From the NCBI RefSeq assembly GCF_004346165.1, contig NZ_SLZZ01000009.1, forward strand, positions 1 through 64,000: 64,000 nucleotides of DNA. Reading direction: 5' to 3'. Within the stretch, counting starts at the first letter, position 1; every line of letters begins with the position of its first letter. The translations under genes were made by a program, and so were the position numbers. The notes below the pieces were generated by a model. That model ran no database searches, was not told where the DNA came from, and worked only from the letters and a program-made list of their open reading frames with translations. This document shows, piece after piece, positions 7,308 through 16,864 of this stretch. This DNA comes from Muricomes intestini (lineage in GTDB: Bacteria > Bacillota > Clostridia > Lachnospirales > Lachnospiraceae).

Positions 7308-9140
7308 TCACCTTCTCTTTGCATTTAATTTTTTCCTGGAAAGCCTGCGAGGCTTCACCAGACATTTTTCACCGAAGCCGATTAAATCTGTCCGTCCGGC
7401 TTTATGCAGGGCTTCTATTACCAGATCATAATTTTTCGGATTGCGGTATTGGATCAACGCCCTCTGCAGGGCCTTTTCATGTGGGCTTCTCGGTACATAA
7501 ACCTTTTTCATGGTCCGCGGGTCCAGACCGGTATAGTACATACAGGTAGAAATCGTGGACGGCGTCGGATAAAAATCCTGTACCTGTTCCGGCATATAGC
7601 CCAGATCGCGGCAGTATTCCGCCAGTTCCACGGCAGCTTTCATATCGGAGCCGGGATGTGAGGACATCAGGTAAGGAACAAGATACTGTTTCTTTTTAAG
7701 CCTAAGGTTCATATCTGTAAATTCTTTCGTAAACTTCTGGTAAACTTCGTGCCGTGGCTTTCCCATTTTATCAAGAACCTCATCTGCCACATGTTCCGGA
7801 GCGACCTTGAGCTGCCCGCTTACATGGTACTGGCAAAGTTCTCTTAAAAAAGTGGTATCCTTGTCTTCCAACAGATAATCGAATCGTATGCCGGAACGGA
7901 TGAACACTTTCTTTACCTTTGGAACATTTCTAAGTTTCCGCAGCAAATTTATATAATCGCTGTGGTCTGCCTCCATATTGCTGCAGGCCTTAGGAAACAG
8001 GCACTGGCGTTCTTTACAAACCCCAAACTTTAATTGCTTTTTGCAGGAAGGCTGACGAAAATTAGCAGTGGGGCCGCCTACATCGTGGATATACCCTTTG
8101 AAATCCGGTTCTTCTGTCAAAATTCTAGCTTCCTTCAGCAGTGACTCATGGCTCCGGGCCTGAATCACTCTCCCCTGGTGAAAGGTCAGTGCACAGAAAT
8201 TACAGCCGCCGAAGCATCCCCGTGTGCTTGTCAGACTGAATTTGATTTCAGCGATGGCAGGCACCCCGCCTGCCTTTTCATAGGACGGGTGGTAGGTTCG
8301 CATATAGGGAAGTCCATATATATCATCCATCTCCAGCTGGCTTAAGGGTCCGGAGGGAGGGTTCTGTACCACGTACAGATGTTCTCCGTAAGGCTCTGCC
8401 AACCGCTTTCCGGAAACGGAATCTGTGTTCCGATACTGTTCATAAAAACTTTCAGCATAGATTTTGGGGCTCTTCTGGAGCTTCTCGTAAGAAGGCAGTA
8501 TAACTGCGTCATAGACAGAATTCAGATCCTTTACCTTGACCACCGTGCCGTCCAGATAAATCAGGTCTTCTACTGCAATTCCCCCGTCCAGTCCCTCTGC
8601 AATCTCTACAATAGAATGTTCTCCCATTCCGTAGGAAATTATGTCTGCTCCCGAATCCAGCAAGATGGAGCGTTTTATTTTGCCGGACCAATAATCGTAG
8701 TGGGCCAGCCTGCGGAGGCTTGCTTCAATACCGCCCAATATGACAGGTATTTTTTTATAAGTCTGGCGGATCAGGTTCCCGTAGACAACAGCCGCATAGT
8801 CAGGGCGCCTTCCCATAACACCTCCCGGGGTGTATGCATCCTGTCTGCGTCTTTTTTTGGAGCCAGAGTAGTGATTGACCATAGAATCCATATTTCCTGC
8901 GGACACGAGAAATCCCAGACGGGGCTCTCCATATTCTGTAATGCTCTCTTTATTTCTCCAGTCGGGCTGAGAAATAATGCCCACGCGAAAGCCGTGGGCC
9001 TCTAGCACCCGGCTGATTACAGCATGTCCAAAAGAAGGATGGTCTACATATGCATCCCCTATCACATACGCAAAGTCTACGCCATCCCAGCCCCTGTCCT
9101 GCATGTCCTTTTTACATAAAGGCAAAAAATTTCGATTCAT
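7308..9140 (-). CDS. YgiQ-family radical SAM protein
   Basis: A 610-residue radical SAM protein with the YgiQ (UPF0313) architecture: an N-terminal B12-binding-like region, then the cluster motif with Cys309, Cys313 and Cys316 (RGCFGGCNFC), and a YgiQ C-terminal domain ending in a basic tail. These cysteines bind the [4Fe-4S] cluster that cleaves S-adenosylmethionine. The physiological reaction is unknown to me. It lies next to the SDR gene with a 4-nt gap and after the HAD hydrolase gene, so the block is probably one transcript. Confidence 0.93.
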   Translation of the reverse strand: MNRNFLPLCKKDMQDRGWDGVDFAYVIGDAYVDHPSFGHAVISRVLEAHGFRVGIISQPDWRNKESITEYGEPRLGFLVSAGNMDSMVNHYSGSKKRRRQDAYTPGGVMGRRPDYAAVVYGNLIRQTYKKIPVILGGIEASLRRLAHYDYWSGKIKRSILLDSGADIISYGMGEHSIVEIAEGLDGGIAVEDLIYLDGTVVKVKDLNSVYDAVILPSYEKLQKSPKIYAESFYEQYRNTDSVSGKRLAEPYGEHLYVVQNPPSGPLSQLEMDDIYGLPYMRTYHPSYEKAGGVPAIAEIKFSLTSTRGCFGGCNFCALTFHQGRVIQARSHESLLKEARILTEEPDFKGYIHDVGGPTANFRQPSCKKQLKFGVCKERQCLFPKACSNMEADHSDYINLLRKLRNVPKVKKVFIRSGIRFDYLLEDKDTTFLRELCQYHVSGQLKVAPEHVADEVLDKMGKPRHEVYQKFTKEFTDMNLRLKKKQYLVPYLMSSHPGSDMKAAVELAEYCRDLGYMPEQVQDFYPTPSTISTCMYYTGLDPRTMKKVYVPRSPHEKALQRALIQYRNPKNYDLVIEALHKAGRTDLIGFGEKCLVKPRRLSRKKLNAKRR

Positions 9141-9143
9141 CTC

Positions 9144-9818
9144 TTATACTCCACATATATCATATGTACTATTCCTGATATCATAATAATCTCGGATAAA
9201 ATAGTCTGCCAACCGCCTCTTTTCCTCCTCGTCGGGCTTTGAGAACAGGTCATCCACGGCACAGACGGTCATTCCTGCATTCTTACCGGCTTCAATTCCC
9301 TTGGGGATATCCTCAAACACAAGACAGGATTCCGGATGCACATGCAGGTCTTCTGCAACTTTTAAATATACATCCGGAGCAGGTTTCCCTGCCGCCACTT
9401 CGCAGGCAGTCCGCACGGAAGTAAAGTACTCCCGGATATGAAGCGCCTTTAAAGCCTCCTCTACCAGTTCCCGGCCATTGCTGGTGGCAATTCCCATTAA
9501 AATTCCCGTGGTCTTCAGATTTTCCAGGAACTCGCTTGCTCCAGGCTTCAGCGGAACCTTTGTCCTGTACAAATTTATGGTCATTTTCGTCCATTCTCTG
9601 TGAACATCGTCCACCGTACAGTTAAGAGAAGGAAAAGTAGTAAGAAAATACTGTGCTGTTTCTGTATAACTCTTCCCCTCTATCCCTTTCTCAAAGTTCT
9701 CTGGTGCTTCCAGATTATATTTTTTCATATATAGATTGTCAACCTCCGGCCAGATCCACATAGAATCCACAAGGGAGCCATCCAAATCAAATATTACTGC
9801 CTTTTTGTTCTCTAACAT
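9144..9818 (-). CDS. HAD-family hydrolase, beta-phosphoglucomutase/phosphatase-like
   Basis: A 224-residue HAD subfamily IA protein. Motif I, FDLDGSLVD, lies at about residues 10-18, motif II is the TSNGRE region, and motif III/IV is VFEDIPKGIEAG. Members are small-molecule phosphatases or phosphomutases; the substrate cannot be assigned. The frame is open further upstream to 10016, but that part would overlap the methyltransferase gene and shows no domain, whereas the ATG at 9818 begins right before motif I, as is usual in this family. The Shine-Dalgarno site is weak (AAAGAGA). Confidence 0.88.
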   Translation of the reverse strand: MLENKKAVIFDLDGSLVDSMWIWPEVDNLYMKKYNLEAPENFEKGIEGKSYTETAQYFLTTFPSLNCTVDDVHREWTKMTINLYRTKVPLKPGASEFLENLKTTGILMGIATSNGRELVEEALKALHIREYFTSVRTACEVAAGKPAPDVYLKVAEDLHVHPESCLVFEDIPKGIEAGKNAGMTVCAVDDLFSKPDEEEKRRLADYFIRDYYDIRNSTYDICGV

Positions 9819-9925
9819 AATAATTGTATCTCTTTCTCTGTTAATTTTCTGTAGGTACCCGGTAAAAGTGTATCGTCCAGTTCTAGGGAACCTATTTGTA
9901 TCCTTCTTAAGTACAGGACTTCTTT

Positions 9926-11329
9926 TCATGGCTGGAACCTCCAGCCAGGGAGATATTTGTTCTTTAAGATTTGCCGGTTCAGCTTTCCAAATCCCAGCGG
10001 GTATCCATCCACACAAATCAGATACCAGCCCTTTTCTTTTTCAGAGGCCTTGTCCTCCACTTCCAATGTCTCCCCTTTCAGATACCGGATGACCCTGGTA
10101 TCTGAAAGCGGAAAATCCAGCACTTTTCCGTATTCTTCTTTTTTAAGGCACATAGCCAAAGCCTGGCTGGGCTCAAAACGGTTCTTTTTCAGCTCCCCCA
10201 GGAGAAGTCCTGACCGTAGGAAACGTATTCCCCGCATACAGGGAAGTCCTTTTGGCATGTAATAAATACGCTCACCGTGGATATCCAGGCGGGAGGGCTC
10301 CAAATTCCAGCTTACATCCAGCCAAAATTCGGTAAATTCCTCCGGCAGTTTTTCGAATCTCGTGTTCACTTTTTCAAGGCCCGGCTTCTTTTTCTCTCCA
10401 TCTTGAAAACCCGTAGGGCTCCCTTTTCTCAGAAGTGCAAGGTAATGTCCTTCCCCCCGCATTTTATGGGGAAAAATGCGGACAGTTTTGGAAATTTCCT
10501 GATTGCCGCTTTCTGTCAGCTCTGGGATTCCGGGAGCGAACCCTTCATAGGGTCTTATTTGACATATTTCAAACTCTGGAAATTTGGACAGCAAATATTC
10601 TATCGTCTGCTCATTTTCTAAAGGATCAAATGTACAGGTGGAATACAAAATGCTTCCGCCGGGCCGCAGCATAGCCGCCGCCTGTGTGATAATGCTTCTT
10701 TGAAGTTTTGAGAAAAACTCCGGGCCGTGTTCCTCCCAGGCCTTCACCATTTTTTTATCCTTGCGGAACATACCTTCACCCGAGCATGGGGCATCGATTA
10801 ATATCTTATCAAAATACTCAGGAAAGTATTCCATCAGCTTTCCAGGTTCTTCACTTAATACCAGCATATTTCCAATACCAAAAAGCTCCAGGTTCTTCAA
10901 CAGGCCTTTAGCTCTGGAGTTGCTGATATCATTTGCAATAAGTACACCCTCACCCTTTAACTTTGCTCCTAATTCTGTGGCTTTCCCCCCGGGGGCGGCA
11001 CAGATGTCTAGAACTCTCTCACCCGGCTCTGCCGGCAGTCTGTCGGCAGGCGTCATGGCACTTGGCTCCTGCAGATAATATAGCCCCGCAAAATAGTAAG
11101 GATGCTTTGCGGGTTGGATGTGCTCTCCGTCGTAGTAGAATCCATTGTGTATCCAGGGAATCGGTGAAAGCGGCCAGGGTGCTATTTTTAAAAAACCCCC
11201 CACACTGATCTTGTTTGTATTTACACGGAGACCATAATGGCGCGGCTCATCGAAACAATATATATAATCTTCATACTCCTCATGCAGCAGATTTTTCATC
11301 TTCTCTTCAAATGCTTTAGGTAAGTTCAT
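9926..11329 (-). CDS. NOL1/NOP2/Sun-family rRNA cytosine-C5 methyltransferase (RsmF-like)
   Basis: A 467-residue m5C methyltransferase acting on rRNA. The SAM-binding motif AAPGGK is at 111-116, DAPCSG at 180-185 holds one conserved Cys (C182), and YSTCTF at 229-234 holds the catalytic Cys (C232). The C-terminal part resembles the RsmF/PUA-like extension. The start at 11329 is chosen because GGAGGAAATGA directly precedes it; the frame is open to 11353. The gap to the HAD hydrolase is about 107 nt and shows no recognisable feature. Confidence 0.92.
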   Translation of the reverse strand: MNLPKAFEEKMKNLLHEEYEDYIYCFDEPRHYGLRVNTNKISVGGFLKIAPWPLSPIPWIHNGFYYDGEHIQPAKHPYYFAGLYYLQEPSAMTPADRLPAEPGERVLDICAAPGGKATELGAKLKGEGVLIANDISNSRAKGLLKNLELFGIGNMLVLSEEPGKLMEYFPEYFDKILIDAPCSGEGMFRKDKKMVKAWEEHGPEFFSKLQRSIITQAAAMLRPGGSILYSTCTFDPLENEQTIEYLLSKFPEFEICQIRPYEGFAPGIPELTESGNQEISKTVRIFPHKMRGEGHYLALLRKGSPTGFQDGEKKKPGLEKVNTRFEKLPEEFTEFWLDVSWNLEPSRLDIHGERIYYMPKGLPCMRGIRFLRSGLLLGELKKNRFEPSQALAMCLKKEEYGKVLDFPLSDTRVIRYLKGETLEVEDKASEKEKGWYLICVDGYPLGFGKLNRQILKNKYLPGWRFQP

Positions 11330-11433
11330 TTCATTTCCTCCACATGGGAGCATTATATCATAACTACTCCATTCGTGAAAGACCCGGCCGAAAATTCATA
11401 TGCCTGGACTGTGACTATTTGCCAGATATATTG

Positions 11434-12279
11434 TCACTGTGAGTATGCACACTTTATCTTCTGGTTTTCAATATATCGGAGAGCCCAGTATGGATTTACA
11501 CTGACTTCTTCTTCCTTGTGAAACAGGTAAATACCTACATGTAGATGTACCGGGAAATTTCCAGTGGTTCCTTCTACTGTACTGTATCCGGTATCTCCCA
11601 TATAGCCCAGCAAATCTCCTGCTTTTATGGTATCTCCCACTTCAATATCCGCGTAAGAATCCATATGGGCATAGTAGAAATACGCTCCGCCGGGGGAGAC
11701 GATGCCCAGCCTCCACCCGCCCTGCTCCAACCAGCCCTTATGGCGCACTACCCCATCTGTCATACTGACTATAGGATAGAAACCTCTTTGATTTTTGTTT
11801 GCCATAATATCTGTTCCCTCATGCCCGCGCTTCCCCCCATAATTGCGCTCGAACATCCACGAGTCCACATAGGATACGCCAGCTGAAACATTATTAGAAG
11901 GCTCCGGAACCGGAAAGTATACCAGATCATTCCAGATACTCCGGCACTGAGCAGTGTAATCGTCAAAATACTCTCTTCTAGCCCACTTATTTTCCAGACG
12001 TTGAAAAATCCCCGGATCTATCGGATTTTTCAGCGTCTTCCCGCCAAAATTTGTTTCCAGTAAATAAAGACCCAGGTTCTTCCCCGGGTCTTTTGTATCT
12101 CGTGCGCAGCTCAATATTTCTTCATTTAATTTTTGTCTGCGAAATGCATCTTTTGTGATTGTATTTTCATTTAGCCTTAAAAAGCCTCCGGTTTCCTGTA
12201 GCTTATGTATACCGATAGAAAGAAAAAGGCACAAAAGGAGGTTTATGAGAATATAATTATGAAGCTTTCTTCGTTTCAA
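11434..12279 (-). CDS. M23-family metallopeptidase (LytM-type)
   Basis: A 281-residue protein with one N-terminal membrane segment (about 8-24, also readable as a signal peptide) and a C-terminal peptidoglycan endopeptidase domain. Zinc and catalytic residues are complete: His153 and Asp157 (HEGTD), His205 (AHMDSY), and His245/His247 (HLHVG). It should act outside the membrane on peptide cross-links. The start codon read at 12279 is TTG, with AAAGGA about 12 nt upstream, so the start is less certain than usual. A role in sporulation or division is possible but not shown. Confidence 0.87.
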   Translation of the reverse strand: MKRRKLHNYILINLLLCLFLSIGIHKLQETGGFLRLNENTITKDAFRRQKLNEEILSCARDTKDPGKNLGLYLLETNFGGKTLKNPIDPGIFQRLENKWARREYFDDYTAQCRSIWNDLVYFPVPEPSNNVSAGVSYVDSWMFERNYGGKRGHEGTDIMANKNQRGFYPIVSMTDGVVRHKGWLEQGGWRLGIVSPGGAYFYYAHMDSYADIEVGDTIKAGDLLGYMGDTGYSTVEGTTGNFPVHLHVGIYLFHKEEEVSVNPYWALRYIENQKIKCAYSQ

Positions 12280-12336
12280 TGTTCAGGACATTCCTTTGCA
12301 CAGTTCACTCTCTCTAATATATGTGAAGAGAATGTC

Positions 12337-13779
12337 CTATTTGCACTTTTTCAGGATTTCCTTTATCACAGTCCATGTTTTTGCTGTGGACTCAATGTTC
12401 AAACACTCTTTTACGGAATGTACACCGCACATCTGAGGGCCGAAGGAGACACAATCCAGTTCTGGTTTCTTCCCAGTGAGAAGGCCGCATTCCAGACCTG
12501 CATGTATGGTGGAAACTTCAGGTTTCTCCCCATATATCTCTTCAAAGGTTTCCACTGTGACAGGACGGATTCTGGACTCTTCTCTGTACATCCATGCGGG
12601 ATACTCAGAAGAAATTCCATAAGTCCCCCCCAGAAATTTTGCCCAGCTGACAAATGTTTCTTTCATTTCATCCAGTTTTGAAGACACAGAGCTTCGAATC
12701 AGGAAGACAAAGGAAACCTTCCTTTCATCCGAATTGATCACTCCCAGGTTATCTGACGTCTCCACAAGGCCTTTCAGGGCACGGCTGAAGCCATAAACAC
12801 CATTCGGACAGTTATTGATGAAGAAAATAATCTTTTTCATATCTGAATTGGACATGACAGATATTTCTGAGTGTTCTGTTTGGCTCACGGTTATATTCAG
12901 GTCTGGTTCATCAGCTCCGAATTCTGCTCTCCAGGTATGAAACATATCCTCGATTATCTTCTTTGCCTTTATACTGTCCTGTACCAGAACAGTGAATTCA
13001 CATGTGGAGGGGATTACATTTTCTTTTGCTCCTCCCTGGATGTCTGCCAGAGAAATCTTTATATTCTGATCCAGGCGATTCAAAAGTCTTCCGGCCAGTT
13101 TATTGGCATTTCCACGCTGCTTGTTGATCTCTGTCCCTGAATGTCCGCCTCTTAACCCATGGATAGTTACATCCAGGCAGGTTCCGGCTTCCGGCTTTCT
13201 GTCAATCGAAAGATTCATACGGAAGGTAGCTCCTCCTGCGCAGCCCACAGTGACCACATTCTCATCTTCAGAATCCAGGTTGATAAGCATTTTCCCCTTC
13301 AGCTGAGACAAATCAATTTCCTTCGCCCCGTCCATCCCAACTTCTTCATCTACTGTAAACAGAACCTCCAATGGCGGGTGGGGAATATCTTTACTGTCCA
13401 GAAGGGCAAGGGCAATCGCAACTGCAATACCGTCATCCGCCCCCAGGGTGGTATCCCTGGCTTTAATAAAACCGTCTTCTACATAAAGAACCAGAGGATC
13501 TTTTGTAAAATCATGCTTTGAGTCTTTTGTCTTCTCACACACCATGTCCAGATGGCCCTGGATAATGACTGGTTCGCTCTGCTCATAACCTGGCGTCCCC
13601 GGTTTTTTAATAATTATATTGTTCAGATCATCCTGAATCACCTCCAAATCACGTTCCCTGGCAAACTTCACACAATAATCGCTGACTGCCTTTGTGTTAA
13701 AAGTTCCTCTTGGTATCCGGCTTAGTTCTTCAAAATATTGGAACACTTCCCTCGGTTCCAGTCCGCTTAAAATTGACAT
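12337..13779 (-). CDS. pepD: Aminoacyl-histidine dipeptidase (Xaa-His dipeptidase, PepD)
   Basis: A 480-residue M20-family cytoplasmic zinc dipeptidase that cleaves carnosine-like and other dipeptides. Visible metal-binding signatures are GHLDMV (75-80, with His76 and Asp78) and TLGADDGI further on, followed by the general-base region VDEEVGMDGA. Length matches PepD. The start at 13779 follows GAGGGATGCAAA; the longer frame to 13842 adds residues that do not fit the family. It is divergent from the ylbJ-like gene. Confidence 0.93.
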   Translation of the reverse strand: MSILSGLEPREVFQYFEELSRIPRGTFNTKAVSDYCVKFARERDLEVIQDDLNNIIIKKPGTPGYEQSEPVIIQGHLDMVCEKTKDSKHDFTKDPLVLYVEDGFIKARDTTLGADDGIAVAIALALLDSKDIPHPPLEVLFTVDEEVGMDGAKEIDLSQLKGKMLINLDSEDENVVTVGCAGGATFRMNLSIDRKPEAGTCLDVTIHGLRGGHSGTEINKQRGNANKLAGRLLNRLDQNIKISLADIQGGAKENVIPSTCEFTVLVQDSIKAKKIIEDMFHTWRAEFGADEPDLNITVSQTEHSEISVMSNSDMKKIIFFINNCPNGVYGFSRALKGLVETSDNLGVINSDERKVSFVFLIRSSVSSKLDEMKETFVSWAKFLGGTYGISSEYPAWMYREESRIRPVTVETFEEIYGEKPEVSTIHAGLECGLLTGKKPELDCVSFGPQMCGVHSVKECLNIESTAKTWTVIKEILKKCK

Positions 13780-13887
13780 TTTGCATCCCTCTTCTCTGTT
13801 ATTTAATATCTTCATTTTGTCACATAGAGAATAAAAAATCAACCGATTTCATATATCTTTATAAAAGTCTCCCGGGAGAAAGTGCTT

Positions 13888-14817
13888 ATGAAACGTAATT
13901 TGGCCGGGGCCGGAATCGTCCTTTTGTTTGCATTCATGCTTATGTCTCCGAAGGCTGTTTTCAATGGAGCAAGTGAAGGCCTTCTTTTATGGTTTCAAAT
14001 CATTCTGCCCACTTTGCTTCCCTTTATCATGATTACAAATCTTTTAGTGTATACAGATAGTATACACTACATATCCCGAATATTCGGAAGGTTGTTGTCC
14101 TGCATATTTAAAGTGTCGGAAAACGGAAGCTTTGCTGTTATCGCAGGTTTCTTATGTGGTTATCCCATGGGGGCAAAAGTGGCCGCAGATTTAATAATCG
14201 GCGGGTATATTACAGAGGAGGAGGGAAAGTATCTCCTTTCTTTCTGCAATAATACCAGCCCTGTTTTTATTATGAATTTCATTATATGGAAAACGCTGGG
14301 CAGAGAAGAATTACTTATTCCGTCAATTTTCATTCTGCTGGGCACACCTATGCTGCTAAGCTTTGTTTTCCGAAGGTTTTATCTTAAAGAGGAAAAATAT
14401 TTCTGCAATCAGAAGAAGGAAACAAGAAATAGAAAAAAGTGGAATTTCCAGGTTGTGGATACCTGTATTATGGATGGCTTTGAAACAATTACTAAGGTAG
14501 GAGGCTATATTATAGTATTTTCTGTTATATTATCTCTGTTCCAGTCATTGCCCCTAAAGCCTATGCTGCTTCAAATATTGCTTCCTTCACTGGAAGTGAC
14601 AAACGGGATTGCAATCATCGGAAAATCTAAAGTTATCTTTGACCTGCAGTACCCGGCGATCATCGGGCTGACTTCTTTCGGGGGCTTCTGCGCAGCTGCC
14701 CAGACCCAGTGCATGATACAGAAAACAAATATTTCTATCTTCCCCTACATAATTGAAAAACTGGTCACCGCAGTGGTGGCCAGTATAATAGCTTTCTTAT
14801 ATTTACATATTATCTGA
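13888..14817 (+). CDS. Nucleoside-recognition (Gate) domain membrane protein, YlbJ-like
   Basis: A 309-residue polytopic membrane protein with about eight hydrophobic segments. It has the Gate-domain signature, including GFLCGYPMGAK near residue 92 and the CNNTSPVFI motif near 130, as in the sporulation protein YlbJ. YlbJ is needed for late spore-coat and heat resistance steps in Bacillus. The protein is shorter than the Bacillus form. ATG at 13888 follows GGGAGAAAG; an in-frame GTG at 13882 lies too close to that site. Its 3' end overlaps the convergent coiled-coil gene by 15 nt. Adjacency to coaD and rsmD recalls the ylb region of Bacillus. Confidence 0.82.
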   Translation: MKRNLAGAGIVLLFAFMLMSPKAVFNGASEGLLLWFQIILPTLLPFIMITNLLVYTDSIHYISRIFGRLLSCIFKVSENGSFAVIAGFLCGYPMGAKVAADLIIGGYITEEEGKYLLSFCNNTSPVFIMNFIIWKTLGREELLIPSIFILLGTPMLLSFVFRRFYLKEEKYFCNQKKETRNRKKWNFQVVDTCIMDGFETITKVGGYIIVFSVILSLFQSLPLKPMLLQILLPSLEVTNGIAIIGKSKVIFDLQYPAIIGLTSFGGFCAAAQTQCMIQKTNISIFPYIIEKLVTAVVASIIAFLYLHII

Positions 14818-15393
14818 AATGTCCTGCTGAGAATATTCCTGATCATCCTCTGGAGGTACCTCGAGCTCTGCACGGTTTGTCCTCACCACATCATAGCACT
14901 CCTGAAGAGAATTAATCAGTCCATCATACTTTGTCGTGTAGCTGTCAAGTGTATGTCCGATAATGCTCTCTGCATTGGCAAGCAGGTCATCAGTGTACTG
15001 AATTGCTCCAAGTCTGATTGCATTGGCATCCTCTGTCGCATTGTCGACAATCTCCTGGGCCTGCGCGCTCGCCTGTGTGACAATCTCATTGGCCTGAGAG
15101 TAGGCCTGCTGCATGATCTCATGCTCACTGACCAGTTCTGTGGTCTGCAGCTGTGCCTCTTCAATCATGGCATCTGCTTTCGCCTGGGCATCTGCAATAA
15201 TTGCATCCCGGTTGCTGATAATCTTCTGATATCTCTTAATCTCATCGGGAGTTTTCATTCTAAGTTCGCGCAATAGCTCATCCAGATGCTCTTTATTTAC
15301 AATAATCTTTGTAGTGGACAATGGCTGGAATTTACAATCCCGGTCGATGTACTCTTCGATTTCCTCTATAATCTGTTCAATACGGCTGCTCAT
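14803..15393 (-). CDS. Coiled-coil protein of unknown function
   Basis: I recognise no named family with certainty. The 196-residue protein is almost all helical. A polar N-terminal part (1-60) is followed by a long Ala/Gln/Glu-rich coiled coil (about 60-130), which is the sort of segment that gets annotated as V-type ATPase subunit H-like or DivIVA-like. The C-terminus is acidic. There is no signal peptide or membrane segment. It follows coaD by 2 nt in the minus-strand order rsmD-coaD-this gene, so the three are probably cotranscribed. A scaffolding or division role would only be a guess. Confidence 0.75.
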   Translation of the reverse strand: MSSRIEQIIEEIEEYIDRDCKFQPLSTTKIIVNKEHLDELLRELRMKTPDEIKRYQKIISNRDAIIADAQAKADAMIEEAQLQTTELVSEHEIMQQAYSQANEIVTQASAQAQEIVDNATEDANAIRLGAIQYTDDLLANAESIIGHTLDSYTTKYDGLINSLQECYDVVRTNRAELEVPPEDDQEYSQQDISDNM

Positions 15394-15395
15394 AG

Positions 15396-15887
15396 TTACA
15401 CTCTCCTTTTTGCGTTCATCTTTTTCTTCAGCTCCACTTCTACAGCCTCCGGCACAAATTGTGAAACGTCTCCCCCAAAAGCTGCAATTTCCTTTACAGT
15501 TGTGGAACTTAAGTAAGAATATTCGATACTTGTCGTCAAAAACATAGTATCGACACCCGGCTCCAGCTTATGATTCGTCTGGGCCATCTGTAATTCATAT
15601 TCAAAATCGGTAATCATCCGAAGTCCCCGGATTATAACCTTTGCTTCTTGTTGTCTTGCAAAATCAACCAATAATCCGTCAAAGGGGACAACTTTTATGT
15701 TTTTCAAGTCTTTTGTGACTTCTTTTAATATTTTAGCACGTTCTTCTACAGAAAACAACGGCCTTTTGGCATTATTGTTCAGCACTCCGACAATTAATTC
15801 GTCAACGATTCTGCAGGATCTTTCGATAATGTCGAGGTGCCCGTATGTGACAGGGTCAAAGCTTCCCGGATAGATAGCTCTTAACAT
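15396..15887 (-). CDS. coaD: Pantetheine-phosphate adenylyltransferase
   Basis: This 163-residue nucleotidyltransferase makes dephospho-CoA from 4'-phosphopantetheine and ATP. The class signature [15 protein letters not shown] begins near residue 7, and the second motif YLSSTTVKE lies near 128-137. Length is typical. It overlaps rsmD by 7 nt; rsmD-coaD is a widely conserved pair in Firmicutes, which supports both calls. Confidence 0.97.
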   Translation of the reverse strand: MLRAIYPGSFDPVTYGHLDIIERSCRIVDELIVGVLNNNAKRPLFSVEERAKILKEVTKDLKNIKVVPFDGLLVDFARQQEAKVIIRGLRMITDFEYELQMAQTNHKLEPGVDTMFLTTSIEYSYLSSTTVKEIAAFGGDVSQFVPEAVEVELKKKMNAKRRV

Positions 15888-16450
15888 ATTTCTTCCTTTC
15901 CAGCCTTTTCAATGAAGACATGCTTGTTTGTTTTGTATACTTTTTCCTTTATGCAGGAAAATTTCAGCTCTTCAAGATAGGAAAATTCGGTTTCCCTGGC
16001 GGCTTCCACAATGATTACGGTATCCCCGTATACAAGATGGGATTCACTGAGATATTCCAGCACTTTCCTCTCCAGTCCCTGATTATAGGGAGGGTCCATA
16101 AAAATAAAATCAAACACTTTCTCACCCTCCAGTCTGTAAAGGGCTGACATCACATCCTGGGTCAGAGTCATCGCTCCTGATTCCAGATGAGTTGTCTTTA
16201 AATTTTCTTTAACGCATGTCATGGCCTGTGGACTCTTTTCTACAAAAACAGCCTCCTTTGCCCCACGGCTTAAGGCTTCTATTCCGATCCCGCCGCTGCC
16301 GCTAAACAAATCCAAAAAGACACTGTCATAGATAAATGGTGCAATCATATTAAACAAGGTCTCTTTAATTCTATCTGTGGTCGGCCTTGTGTCAAATCCG
16401 TCCAATGTCTTTAACTGTAATCTTTTTGCGCTTCCTGCTATGACTCTCAT
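15881..16450 (-). CDS. rsmD: 16S rRNA (guanine966-N2)-methyltransferase
   Basis: A 189-residue SAM-dependent methyltransferase that modifies G966 of 16S rRNA. The SAM loop LDLFSGSGG is at about 46-54, and the catalytic DPPY motif at 119-122. [10 protein letters not shown] is the expected N-terminus, and AAGGTG lies 6 nt before the ATG at 16450; an in-frame ATG 15 nt upstream is less well placed. The gene overlaps coaD by 7 nt. Confidence 0.95.
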   Translation of the reverse strand: MRVIAGSAKRLQLKTLDGFDTRPTTDRIKETLFNMIAPFIYDSVFLDLFSGSGGIGIEALSRGAKEAVFVEKSPQAMTCVKENLKTTHLESGAMTLTQDVMSALYRLEGEKVFDFIFMDPPYNQGLERKVLEYLSESHLVYGDTVIIVEAARETEFSYLEELKFSCIKEKVYKTNKHVFIEKAGKEEIC

Positions 16451-16499
16451 AGACAACACCTTCATTCGTTGTTTCCTTATAATGCTGAATTTTAGCAGA

Positions 16500-16532
16500 A
16501 AAAAGCGCTCAGGTCAATCCCAAGCGCTTTTT
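16500..16532 (-). terminator. Rho-independent terminator of the SASP gene
   Basis: AAAAAGCGCT (16500-16509) pairs with AGCGCTTTTT (16523-16532) around a 13-nt loop. On the minus strand the hairpin ends in a run of T, 15 nt after the SASP stop. Confidence 0.85.
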
Positions 16533-16546
16533 CTTAGAAAATTTGG

Positions 16547-16750
16547 TTATTTACCGGACATCTGTCTTTCCTGCTGTTCGATCATTTTCTTAACCATATA
16601 ACCACCGACAGAACCATTCTGCTTTGAAGTTAAGTCTCCATTGTACCCATCAGTAAGCGGCACTCCGAGCTCATTCGCTACTTCATATTTGAATCTGTTC
16701 AGTGCTGTTTTAGCCTCAGGTACGGCTGCTCGATTAGATGAACTTGCCAT
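16547..16750 (-). CDS. Small acid-soluble spore protein, alpha/beta type
   Basis: A 67-residue DNA-binding protein that coats and protects spore DNA. The segment NRFKYEVANELGV (about 18-30) contains the family's germination protease cleavage region, and GGYMVKKMIEQQE near the C-terminus is the second conserved block. Its presence shows that the organism is a spore former. An AAGGAGG site lies 8 nt upstream of the ATG, and a terminator follows. Expression is normally by sigma-G; I could not identify a convincing sigma-G promoter in the 114 nt before it. Confidence 0.95.
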   Translation of the reverse strand: MASSSNRAAVPEAKTALNRFKYEVANELGVPLTDGYNGDLTSKQNGSVGGYMVKKMIEQQERQMSGK

Positions 16751-16864
16751 GATATTTTCCTCCTTTTCGTAACTTTAGTTACTTCTTCAGATTTTTATAA
16801 CACTGTAGTGTGTTACAACCATAGTATATGGAGGAATTCATCTTTTACACTGGAAATTCTTGGC

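Noticed and set aside
9819-10016. N-terminal extension of the HAD hydrolase
   Set aside because: The frame is open, but the added part overlaps the methyltransferase gene and does not resemble any HAD N-terminus; the ATG at 9818 fits motif I.
16751-16864. Sigma-G promoter of the SASP gene
   Set aside because: CATATACTA resembles a -10, but no suitable -35 was found at 17-18 bp, so it is not listed.
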